DNA of 7,671 nt from JAABYT01 sp041581935. GTDB taxonomy: Bacteria; Pseudomonadota; Gammaproteobacteria; HK1. Under the pieces are notes generated by a model. It ran no database searches and was not told where the DNA came from. It worked only from the letters and a program-made list of their open reading frames with translations. The stretch covers positions 1 through 7,671 of the forward strand of contig JBFICP010000151.1 of the NCBI GenBank assembly GCA_041581935.1. The letters are read 5' to 3'. Shown in pieces: positions 1 to 6,214 of the stretch. Positions within the stretch are counted from its first letter, which is position 1; each line of letters opens with the position of its first letter. Both the position numbers and the translations under genes were made by a program.

Positions 1-931
1 CGCGCCGGGCGCCAACGCCAACGCGGTCATGGAGTTGACCATTACCGGCATGCTGATGGCGGCACGCAACGTCACTGCCGCGCTCGAATTTGCCCGCGGC
101 CTCACGGGCGATAACGAGACGATCACGCGACTCGTCGAGGAAGGCAAGAAACGCTTCGTGGGCTTCGAGCTTCCTGGGCGAACCCTCGGCGTCATCGGGC
201 TCGGAGCAGTGGGGGTCAAAGTGGCTAACATGGCACTTCAGCTCGGCATGCATGTTCTCGGCTACGATCCCGACATCACCGTCAGTCGTGCCTGGCAGCT
301 CTCGTCGAATGTCTCTCAGGCCAGCAGCACCGACGATTTGCTCAGGCGCGCTGATGTCGTCAGCGTCCACGTGCCGCTGAACGATCGAACCCGTGACCTG
401 ATAGACTCGAGAGCATTGGGTATCATGCGGGAGCATGCCACGGTGCTCAATTTTTCCCGGGAAGGCATCGTCAACGACGAGGCGGTTGTGACGGCCCTCG
501 AGGCGGGAAGGCTGCATGCCTATGTGTGCGATTTTCCAAGCGAGCAGCTCGTGGGGCGCGTCGGTGTCATCGCGTTGCCCCACATCGGTGCGTCGACCGT
601 TGAAGCCGAGGAGAACTGCGCCATCATGGTCGTCGATCAGGTGCGCGATTATTTCGAGGAAGGGAATATTCGCAACTCAGTTAATTTTCCCGAAGTTGTC
701 ATTCCGCGCAACGAGGGAAACCGGGTGGCGCTCGTGAACGCAAACGTGCCGAACATGCTGGGCCAGATTTCGACGACGTTGGCCGAAGCCGGACTCAACA
801 TTATCGACATGTTGAACAAGTCCCGTGGAGATATCGCCTACACGCTCGCGGACGTCGAGGATCCGATTCCGGATTCCGTCATGAAAAAACTCGCAGCGAT
901 CGAAGGTGTGATAGCCGCCCGCTCATTATAA
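1..931 (+). CDS. serA: D-3-phosphoglycerate dehydrogenase, short ACT-domain type (5' partial)
   Basis: Oxidises 3-phosphoglycerate to 3-phosphohydroxypyruvate with NAD+, the first step of serine synthesis, in the cytoplasm. The reading frame is open from base 2 and its first residues (APGANANAV) already match the family, so the ATG at 29 is internal. About 309 residues are visible and roughly 80 N-terminal ones lie outside, which fits the short family of about 390 aa. The Rossmann motif GLGAVG is at 197-214, followed by an Asp (GYDP) suited to NAD+. The catalytic triad is present: Arg at 458-460 (NFSREG), Glu at 542-544 (DFPSEQ) and His at 581-583 (LPHIGAST). An ACT domain covers about 715-928. 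Compared with the E. coli serine site, the two Asn positions are kept and the His is Asn, so serine feedback is plausible but unproven. The stop is TAA at 929, and pheA follows after 29 nt. Homologues of this type often lie beside serC, which may be just upstream (inference). Confidence 0.93.
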   Translation, partial: APGANANAVMELTITGMLMAARNVTAALEFARGLTGDNETITRLVEEGKKRFVGFELPGRTLGVIGLGAVGVKVANMALQLGMHVLGYDPDITVSRAWQLSSNVSQASSTDDLLRRADVVSVHVPLNDRTRDLIDSRALGIMREHATVLNFSREGIVNDEAVVTALEAGRLHAYVCDFPSEQLVGRVGVIALPHIGASTVEAEENCAIMVVDQVRDYFEEGNIRNSVNFPEVVIPRNEGNRVALVNANVPNMLGQISTTLAEAGLNIIDMLNKSRGDIAYTLADVEDPIPDSVMKKLAAIEGVIAARSL

Positions 932-960
932 GCACGCGCGGGATATCAGCGACGCAGACG

Positions 961-2058
961 ATGACCGAAGCAGAAAAAAAGCTCGATGCCATTCGACGCG
1001 AGATCGACGGCCTCGACAGCGATCTTCTCGCGCTCATAAACCGCCGTGCGAAGCTTGCAAAGAAAGTCGCGGAGATCAAGGATGGCGGCGGCAGCACGCA
1101 CTACTATCGACCCGAGCGTGAGGCAGAGGTGCTGCGCGCGCTCGTCGAGCGTAACGACGGTCCACTTCCCCGCGGGCACGTGTCCCGGATTTTTCAGGAG
1201 ATCGTGTCCGCCTGTCGGGCGTTGCAGAAGCCTCTCGCCGTCGCTTACCTGGGTCCCGAGGGCACATTCACCGAAGGCGCGGTATTCAGGCATTTCGGTC
1301 ACGCCATCGATGGCGTTCCGGTGGATGGAATCGCAGCCGTCTTTCGTCGCGTCGAGTCCGGCGGCAGCGACTACGGCGTCGTGCCCATCGAAAATTCTAC
1401 CGAAGGTGTCGTCGGACATACGCTGGACATGTTCGTGTCGTCCGGCTTGTCCATTTGCGGTGAGGTGGAGCTCGCCATTCATCATTGCCTGATGAGCGCA
1501 GCGGAAGACATCGAAGGCGTCGCGAAGGTCTACTCCCATCAGCAATCCTTTGCCCAGTGCAGGCAATGGCTCGACACGAATCTGCCGCGGGTTGCGCGCG
1601 AAACCGTTTCCAGCAACGGTGAAGCCGCACGGCGCGCCTCGGCAGAGCCGGGCTCGGCGGCGATCGCCGGGGAACCCGCGGCCGCCGATTATGGGCTACG
1701 CGTGCTCTCGCGCAATATCGAGGACGAGCCGGGAAATACGACGCGCTTTGTGGTGCTGGGGCGACAGGCGGTGGCAGCGACCGGAAAGGACAAGACCTCG
1801 GTGCTGTTTTCGACAAAAGATCGCCCGGGCGCGCTCTACGATCTTCTGCAATCGTTCAAGACGCGCGACATCAACATGACGCGCATTGAGTCCCGGCCTT
1901 TTCACAAAGGCAAGTGGAGCTATGTTTTTTATGTGGACTTCGAGGGGCACATCGAGGACGCCAACGTAACGGCTGCGCTGGCCGAGCTCGAGGACGAGGC
2001 GCCTTTCTACAAGTTTCTGGGATCCTATCCGCAAACGAGTGCGTGGTCGGCGGAATGA
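961..2058 (+). CDS. pheA: Bifunctional chorismate mutase / prephenate dehydratase (P-protein)
   Basis: Converts chorismate to prephenate and then to phenylpyruvate, the committed steps to phenylalanine. The protein has 365 aa in three parts. Residues 1-90 are an AroQ-type mutase helix bundle with expected active-site residues R12, R29, K40, R53, E54 and Q89. Residues about 93-270 are the prephenate dehydratase domain, opening with AYLGPEGTF and containing VPIENS, SHQQSFAQC and the catalytic TRF motif at 261-263. Residues about 280-350 form an ACT domain with the two phenylalanine-binding signatures PGALYDLL (289-296) and ESRP (310-313), so allosteric inhibition by phenylalanine is expected. 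No strong Shine-Dalgarno precedes the ATG; the nearest purine run is GGGAT at about 940-944. The ATG is chosen because it gives the usual N-terminus. The stop TGA overlaps the hisC start (ATGA, 2055-2058). The AroQ-PheA fusion without a TyrA part is the common proteobacterial form. Confidence 0.97.
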   Translation: MTEAEKKLDAIRREIDGLDSDLLALINRRAKLAKKVAEIKDGGGSTHYYRPEREAEVLRALVERNDGPLPRGHVSRIFQEIVSACRALQKPLAVAYLGPEGTFTEGAVFRHFGHAIDGVPVDGIAAVFRRVESGGSDYGVVPIENSTEGVVGHTLDMFVSSGLSICGEVELAIHHCLMSAAEDIEGVAKVYSHQQSFAQCRQWLDTNLPRVARETVSSNGEAARRASAEPGSAAIAGEPAAADYGLRVLSRNIEDEPGNTTRFVVLGRQAVAATGKDKTSVLFSTKDRPGALYDLLQSFKTRDINMTRIESRPFHKGKWSYVFYVDFEGHIEDANVTAALAELEDEAPFYKFLGSYPQTSAWSAE

Positions 2059-3161
2059 CCTGTGATCCATTGGCTCTGGTCAACGAAGGTGTGCGCGGGC
2101 TGACACCCTACCAGCCCGGCAAACCCATCGAAACCCTGGAGCGCGAGCTCGGCCTCACCCACGTCATCAAGCTCGCATCCAACGAAAGTCCGATTGGCCC
2201 GAGCCCCATGGCGCGGGCGATGGCGATGGTTGAGCTCGATGCGCTGTCGCGCTATCCCGACGGCGCCGGCACCGATCTCCGCGCGGCGCTCGCCGAGCGC
2301 CACGGCGTCGCTTGTGAGTGCATCACGCTCGGCAACGGCTCCAACGACGTGCTCGAGCTGGTCGCGCGGGTGTTCGGATCCGACGAGCACGAGATCGTGT
2401 ACTCGCAGCACGCCTTCGCCGTGTATCCGTTGGTCACCCGCGCTATCGGCGCCAAGGCGGTGGAGGTCCCTGCGCGCGACTGGGGCCACGACCTCGTCGC
2501 CATGGCCGGCGCGATCTCCGAGCGGACGCGGCTCGTGTTCATTGCCAATCCCAACAACCCCACCGGCACGTGGAACGACGCTCATGCACTCGAGACTTTT
2601 CTCGACTCGGTGCCGGAGCAGGTCATCGTCGTCATCGATCAGGCCTACGCCGAGTATGTCGAGGAGGTCGAATATCCCGACTGCATAAAGTGGCTCGACA
2701 GGCACTCCAACCTGATCGTGACCCGCACGTTCTCCAAGGCCCACGGCCTGGCGGGTCTTCGCGTCGGCTACGGCGTTTCCAGCGCCGCTATCGCCGAGGT
2801 ATTGAACCGAGTGCGACAGCCGTTCAACGTCAACAGCCTTGCGCTCGCCGCCGCAGCCGCGTCGCTCCAGGACGACGAGCACCTTGCCCGCAGCGTCGAA
2901 GTGAACCGCCACGGCATGCAACAGCTACGTGCGGGGTTCGACGCCATGGGCATCGCATACATCGCGTCGGTGGCCAACTTTCTGTGCTTCGAGGTGCCCG
3001 GCGATGCCGACGCCGTTTACACGAGACTTCTCAACGAGGGCATCATCGTGCGTCCGGTGGCGAATTACGGGCTGCCCCGCAGCCTTCGCGTGACGGTCGG
3101 TCTCGAGGACGAGAATGCGCGCTTTTTGGAGGCCCTCGAGCGGGTCACCGCGGGCGCATGA
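2055..3161 (+). CDS. hisC: Histidinol-phosphate / aromatic aminotransferase, PLP class I/II
   Basis: PLP-dependent aminotransferase of the HisC family, 368 aa, close to the usual length of about 360. It is complete and has the expected motifs: ASNES near residue 41, NPNNPTG at 165-171 with the PLP-contacting Asn168, D195 and Y198 in DQAYAEY, the Schiff-base lysine K228 in SKAHG followed by GLRVGYG, and substrate-carboxylate Arg345. The start is the ATG overlapping the pheA stop by four bases (ATGA). An in-frame ATG at 1914 is rejected because the extension would run through the pheA ACT domain and adds nothing HisC-like. No his genes are near. Family members placed between pheA and tyrA are known to act on aromatic 2-oxo acids or prephenate as well as imidazole-acetol phosphate, so a phenylalanine/tyrosine role is the likelier main job here (inference from context). 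It overlaps tyrA by another ATGA. Confidence 0.93.
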   Translation: MTCDPLALVNEGVRGLTPYQPGKPIETLERELGLTHVIKLASNESPIGPSPMARAMAMVELDALSRYPDGAGTDLRAALAERHGVACECITLGNGSNDVLELVARVFGSDEHEIVYSQHAFAVYPLVTRAIGAKAVEVPARDWGHDLVAMAGAISERTRLVFIANPNNPTGTWNDAHALETFLDSVPEQVIVVIDQAYAEYVEEVEYPDCIKWLDRHSNLIVTRTFSKAHGLAGLRVGYGVSSAAIAEVLNRVRQPFNVNSLALAAAAASLQDDEHLARSVEVNRHGMQQLRAGFDAMGIAYIASVANFLCFEVPGDADAVYTRLLNEGIIVRPVANYGLPRSLRVTVGLEDENARFLEALERVTAGA

Positions 3162-4030
3162 TCGAACGCCTGTGCATCATCGGCGTCGGGCTCATCGGCG
3201 GGTCGCTGGCGAAGGACCTGCGACGCAAGGGGCTCTGCCGCACGGTGATCGGCTCGAGCCGCAAGCGGGAGAATCTCGAGCGCGCCCGCGAGCTCGGGAT
3301 CATCGACGCCTACGATCTGGACCCGGCGCAGGCGGTTAAGGGCGCCGACACGGTGGTGCTGGCCGTGCCGCTCGGCGCCATGACCGACGTGATGGGCGCA
3401 ATGCGACCGGGTCTCGGCGACCAGGCCGTCGTCAGCGATGTCGGCAGCGCAAAACGCAGCGTTCTCGATGCATCGCGGGAGGTTTTCGGTGCCATCCCCG
3501 GCAACTTCGTGCCGGCGCACCCGATCGCCGGGACCGAACACAGCGGCGTAGAGGCCGCGGTCGACGGGCTGTTCAGCGGGCGGCGCGTGATTCTCACGCC
3601 GGTCGCCGAGACCCATGCCGATGCCACGCAGCGCGTGCGCGACATGTGGCAGTCGGTCGATGCCGAAGTTCTCGAGATGGACCCCACGCATCACGACGAG
3701 GTGCTGGCCGCCACCAGCCATCTGCCGCATATGCTCGCCTACACCCTGGTGGATATGCTCGGGCGAATGGAAGAGCGGGTGGAGATGTTCCGATATGCCG
3801 CCGGAGGGTTTCGCGACTTCACGCGCATTGCCTCGAGCGATCCGCAGATGTGGCACGACATCTGTATCGCCAATCGCGACGCGCTCATCGCCGCGCTCGA
3901 TCATTTCCAGGCCGACCTGGGTGCCGCCGTCGAGGCGATACGCGATGGCGACGGCGAGACCATCAAGGAGCTTTTCGTGCGTGCCAAGCGTCTTCGGGAC
4001 CGCTACGCGAAAGAGTCCGGCGTCGACTGA
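3158..4030 (+). CDS. tyrA: Prephenate / arogenate (cyclohexadienyl) dehydrogenase
   Basis: Oxidatively decarboxylates prephenate (or arogenate) on the tyrosine branch. The protein has 290 aa, the length of stand-alone proteobacterial TyrA, with no mutase fusion. An N-terminal Rossmann domain begins at once with GVGLIGGS (9-16). The loop after strand 2 reads GSSRKREN (32-39): the acidic residue that marks NAD+ use is Ser34, followed by Arg-Lys-Arg, which favours NADP+ (inference). Catalytic and substrate residues are conserved: H121 in HPIAGTEHSG, H188 in ATSHLPH and R223 in FTRIASSDP. No C-terminal ACT domain is present, so any tyrosine feedback must act at the active site. The start is set by the ATGA overlap with hisC (3158-3161), which gives the expected N-terminus of a few residues before the nucleotide-binding motif. 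aroA begins 14 nt after the stop. Whether prephenate or arogenate is preferred cannot be read from the sequence. Confidence 0.94.
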   Translation: MIERLCIIGVGLIGGSLAKDLRRKGLCRTVIGSSRKRENLERARELGIIDAYDLDPAQAVKGADTVVLAVPLGAMTDVMGAMRPGLGDQAVVSDVGSAKRSVLDASREVFGAIPGNFVPAHPIAGTEHSGVEAAVDGLFSGRRVILTPVAETHADATQRVRDMWQSVDAEVLEMDPTHHDEVLAATSHLPHMLAYTLVDMLGRMEERVEMFRYAAGGFRDFTRIASSDPQMWHDICIANRDALIAALDHFQADLGAAVEAIRDGDGETIKELFVRAKRLRDRYAKESGVD

Positions 4031-4044
4031 CGGCGGTCGTTGCG

Positions 4045-5376
4045 ATGCACGCCTCCCTGTCATACACCGTCGCCCCGGGCGGGTGCCTGCGCGGCACCAT
4101 CCGCGTTCCCGGTGACAAATCCATCAGCCACCGGGCGGTCATCTTCGCCGCCATCGCCGAGGGTGAAACCGAGATTCACGGATTTCTCGAGGGCGAGGAC
4201 ACGCTTGCGACCGCCGCCGCCTTTCGCGCCATGGGCGTATCGATGCACGGCCCGCGCGATGGCAGGCTCTCGGTGCAGGGAGTCGGTTTGCGGGGTCTGC
4301 GCGCGCCGCCAGCGGATCTCGATCTGGGCAATTCGGGTACCGCCATGCGTCTGCTGCCCGGGGTTCTCGCCGGGCAGAACTTCGATGTGCGCCTGCGCGG
4401 CGATGCATCGCTCAACCGCCGGCCCATGGGGCGCATCATCACGCCGCTCGCCGCCATGGGCGCACGCATCGAAGCCGCCGACGGCGCTACGCCGCCGCTC
4501 ACGATTCACACAAGGGGTGAACCCTTGATCGCGATCGACTACGCGCTGCCCGTGGCCAGCGCCCAGGTGAAATCCTGTCTGTTGCTGGCGGGCCTGTACG
4601 CCGATGGCGTCACCCGGATCCGCGAGCCCGCGCCGAGTCGTGATCACACCGAGCGCATGCTCGCGGCCTTCGGTCACGCTGCCGAGCGCGTCGCAGACGT
4701 CGTCAGTATCACCGGCGGTAATACGCTCGTTTCCACGCGCCTGGAGATCCCCGGCGATATCTCCTCGGCGGCGTTCTTTCTCGTCGGCGCGAGCATTGCG
4801 CCGGGCTCGGACCTGCGCATCGAAGGTGTGGGTATGAACCCGACGCGGGTGGGTGTCATCGAGGTGCTGCGTGCCATGGGCGCGAACATCGAGGTGTACA
4901 ACGAGCGCGATACCGGCGGCGAGCCGCGTGCCGATCTGCGGGTGCGCACCGCGGATCTGCACGGTGTGGATATCGGACCCGAGCTGGTGCCGCTCGCCAT
5001 CGACGAGTTTCCCGCGCTGTTCGTCGCCGCGGCCTGCGCGGATGGCGAGACCGTGCTCTCGGGCGCCGCGGAGCTGCGGGTCAAGGAGAGCGACCGGATC
5101 GCGGCAATGGCCGAAGCGCTCGCGGTGCTCGGCGTCGACGCCGAGCCCCGGGACGACGGCATGCGAATTCGGGGCGTGGGCGGCGGGCCCATGCGCGGCG
5201 GCCGGCTCGCGAGCCATGGCGATCACCGCATTGCCATGGCGCTCGCCATGGCTGGCCTGCGCGCCGCGCAACCGCTGGTGATCGACGATTGCGCCAACGT
5301 CGCTACCTCGTTTCCCGGCTTCGCCGATCTTGCTCGCCACGCGGGGCTTGCCATCGGTACTTCCGGGGGCTCGTGA
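4045..5376 (+). CDS. aroA: 3-phosphoshikimate 1-carboxyvinyltransferase (EPSP synthase), class II-like
   Basis: Transfers the enolpyruvyl group of PEP to shikimate-3-phosphate, the sixth step of the shikimate pathway and the target of glyphosate. The protein has 443 aa with both halves of the inside-out barrel. It shows GDKS (23-26), LGNSGTAMR (94-102), RRPMGR (125-130), SAQVK (172-176), RDHTE (199-203), NPTR (265-268), catalytic D320 in DEFP and E348 in RVKESDR, and GDHRIAMA near the C-terminus. GDKS, SAQVK, RDHTE and NPTR are the four signatures used to define class II enzymes such as Agrobacterium CP4. The glycine replaced by alanine in CP4 is retained here as G98, and the position equal to E. 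coli Pro101 is Leu103. The start is the ATG at 4045; only weak purine runs precede it, so translation may depend on coupling to tyrA 14 nt upstream. It is a separate gene, not fused to tyrA as in Pseudomonas. The stop overlaps the cmk start by one base. Confidence 0.97.
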   Translation: MHASLSYTVAPGGCLRGTIRVPGDKSISHRAVIFAAIAEGETEIHGFLEGEDTLATAAAFRAMGVSMHGPRDGRLSVQGVGLRGLRAPPADLDLGNSGTAMRLLPGVLAGQNFDVRLRGDASLNRRPMGRIITPLAAMGARIEAADGATPPLTIHTRGEPLIAIDYALPVASAQVKSCLLLAGLYADGVTRIREPAPSRDHTERMLAAFGHAAERVADVVSITGGNTLVSTRLEIPGDISSAAFFLVGASIAPGSDLRIEGVGMNPTRVGVIEVLRAMGANIEVYNERDTGGEPRADLRVRTADLHGVDIGPELVPLAIDEFPALFVAAACADGETVLSGAAELRVKESDRIAAMAEALAVLGVDAEPRDDGMRIRGVGGGPMRGGRLASHGDHRIAMALAMAGLRAAQPLVIDDCANVATSFPGFADLARHAGLAIGTSGGS

Positions 5377-6098
5377 TGGCCGCCGATGGCGCGCCGGCGA
5401 AACGCGGCGGGGAGCGGGTGCCGGTCATCGCCATCGACGGGCCCGGCGGGGTCGGCAAGGGCACGCTCGCCCGGCGTCTCGCCGAGCGCCTGGGCTTTCA
5501 TCTCCTCGACAGCGGCGCGCTTTACCGGCTGGTGGCGCTCGGCGCCGAGGACGCGCGCATCGCCGTGGACGATGTGGCGTCATTGGCGAATCTGGCCGCG
5601 CAGCTCGACGTGGAATTCCGCATTTCGAGCGACGATGAGCCGGCGCGGGCCCTGCTCCACGGCCAGGAGGTGGGGGAGCGGCTTCGCAGCGAGCGCTGCG
5701 GCGACAACGCCTCGCGCATCGCGGGTTATCCACAGGTGCGCACGGCGCTGCTCGGGCGCCAGCGCGCATTCCGCCGGCCTCCGGGGCTGGTGGCCGACGG
5801 TCGCGACATGGGCAGCGTCGTTTTTCCCGACGCGGAGCTGAAAATATTTCTCACCGCGAGCCTCGAAGAACGCGCCCGGAGACGCTATAAACAGTTGATA
5901 GCTAAAGGAATTGGTGCTAGTCTCGCGCCCCTTCTTGGGGAAATGTCCGCGCGTGACAAACGCGATCGAGAGCGCAGTGTCGCTCCCATGAAGCCGGCAT
6001 CGGATGCCGTGGTCGTCGATACGACCTCACTCGGCATCGATGCAGTGTTCGAAACCGTGATGAAAATCGCGAGCGAGCGCGGAATAGCGGGGCCCTGA
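5376..6098 (+). CDS. cmk: (d)CMP kinase (cytidylate kinase)
   Basis: Phosphorylates CMP and dCMP with ATP in pyrimidine nucleotide salvage and recycling. The protein has 240 aa, a little longer than the E. coli enzyme because about ten extra N-terminal residues (Ala/Gly/Arg-rich) precede the core. The P-loop GPGGVGKGT is at 22-30; its third residue is Gly where Ser is usual. Next come HLLDSGALYR (NMP-binding part), VADGRDMGSVVFPDA, and the arginine-rich lid RDKRDRERSVAPMKPA near the C-terminus, all typical of the family. The start ATG shares its A with the aroA stop (TGATG), and GGGGG at 5365-5369 could serve as ribosome site. A GTG directly before it (5373) is a possible alternative start. 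The last third has an AT-rich stretch (about 5840-5920) with codons such as ATA, TTG, AGA and AGT that are unlike the rest of the gene and coincide with a promoter-like sequence listed separately. Confidence 0.95.
   Translation: MAADGAPAKRGGERVPVIAIDGPGGVGKGTLARRLAERLGFHLLDSGALYRLVALGAEDARIAVDDVASLANLAAQLDVEFRISSDDEPARALLHGQEVGERLRSERCGDNASRIAGYPQVRTALLGRQRAFRRPPGLVADGRDMGSVVFPDAELKIFLTASLEERARRRYKQLIAKGIGASLAPLLGEMSARDKRDRERSVAPMKPASDAVVVDTTSLGIDAVFETVMKIASERGIAGP
5895..5923 (+). promoter_or_regulatory. Candidate sigma-70 promoter inside cmk, for rpsA
   Basis: TTGATA at 5895-5900 (5 of 6 to the -35 consensus) is followed after 17 nt by TAGTCT at 5918-5923 (3 of 6 to the -10), preceded by TG at 5915-5916, giving an extended -10. 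Just upstream, TATAAA at 5886-5891 is a second possible -10 with only a weak -35. The segment is AT-rich within very GC-rich coding sequence and uses codons rare elsewhere in cmk. In E. coli, rpsA promoters are known to lie inside cmk, which supports the reading. A transcript from here would carry a leader of roughly 280 nt. This is a prediction by eye. Confidence 0.4.
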
Positions 6099-6214
6099 CG
6101 GGCACCCTTTCAGGTCCGGATCTCGGCGCAGGCCCGTAACGCCGAGTCGTCCGGTTGGCAGTTCAGAGGTGGACCGGCGGGCGGTCCGGACGGGGCCCGA
6201 AGGGCCCGGAAGGT
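6099..6214 (+). promoter_or_regulatory. Structured rpsA leader with three successive hairpins
   Basis: This is the only long non-coding gap in the window. Three perfect inverted repeats stand in a row before the rpsA ATG. Hairpin 1 pairs CTCGGCG (6122-6128) with CGCCGAG (6140-6146) around an 11-nt loop. Hairpin 2 pairs GGACCG (6171-6176) with CGGTCC (6182-6187) around GCGGG. Hairpin 3 pairs GGGCCC (6193-6198) with GGGCCC (6202-6207) around GAA and ends 7 nt before the start codon. GGTCCGGA occurs twice (6113-6120 and 6183-6190). The E. coli rpsA leader is known to fold into consecutive hairpins that give efficient translation without a proper Shine-Dalgarno and allow repression by S1 itself. 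A similar role here is inferred from position and architecture. No U-tract follows any stem, so they do not look like terminators. Confidence 0.55.
6208..6214 (+). promoter_or_regulatory. Degenerate, crowded ribosome-binding site of rpsA
   Basis: GGAAGGT lies between hairpin 3 and the ATG. AGGT touches the start codon with no spacer and GGA leaves only 4 nt, so neither gives the normal Shine-Dalgarno distance. This matches the known absence of a canonical site before E. coli rpsA. The start itself is firm because MESFADLL reproduces the S1 N-terminus. Confidence 0.5.

Noticed and set aside
1914..2054. N-terminal extension of hisC to an upstream in-frame ATG
   Set aside because: The 47 extra codons overlap the conserved ACT domain of pheA in another frame and do not resemble a HisC N-terminus; the ATGA overlap start at 2055 fits better.
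2025..2921. Open frame of 298 codons on the minus strand opposite hisC
   Set aside because: Shadow of hisC; its composition is rich in His, Arg, Gly and Val as expected from antisense GC-rich codons, with no family signature.
3646..4044. Upstream open extension of the aroA frame into tyrA
   Set aside because: It is arginine-rich shadow sequence over the conserved end of tyrA; the EPSP synthase homology starts just after the ATG at 4045.
3065..4063. Open frame of 332 codons on the minus strand opposite tyrA
   Set aside because: Shadow of tyrA, spanning the hisC-tyrA-aroA junctions without regard to gene boundaries.
4060..5340. Long open frame (426 codons) on the minus strand opposite aroA
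   Set aside because: It mirrors the codon structure of a GC-rich gene with all motifs on the other strand; its translation shows no recognisable domain.
6092..6110. Possible terminator after cmk (GCCC, TGAC loop, GGGC, then CCCTTT)
   Set aside because: The stem is only 4 bp and there is no real T-tract; readthrough into rpsA is expected.
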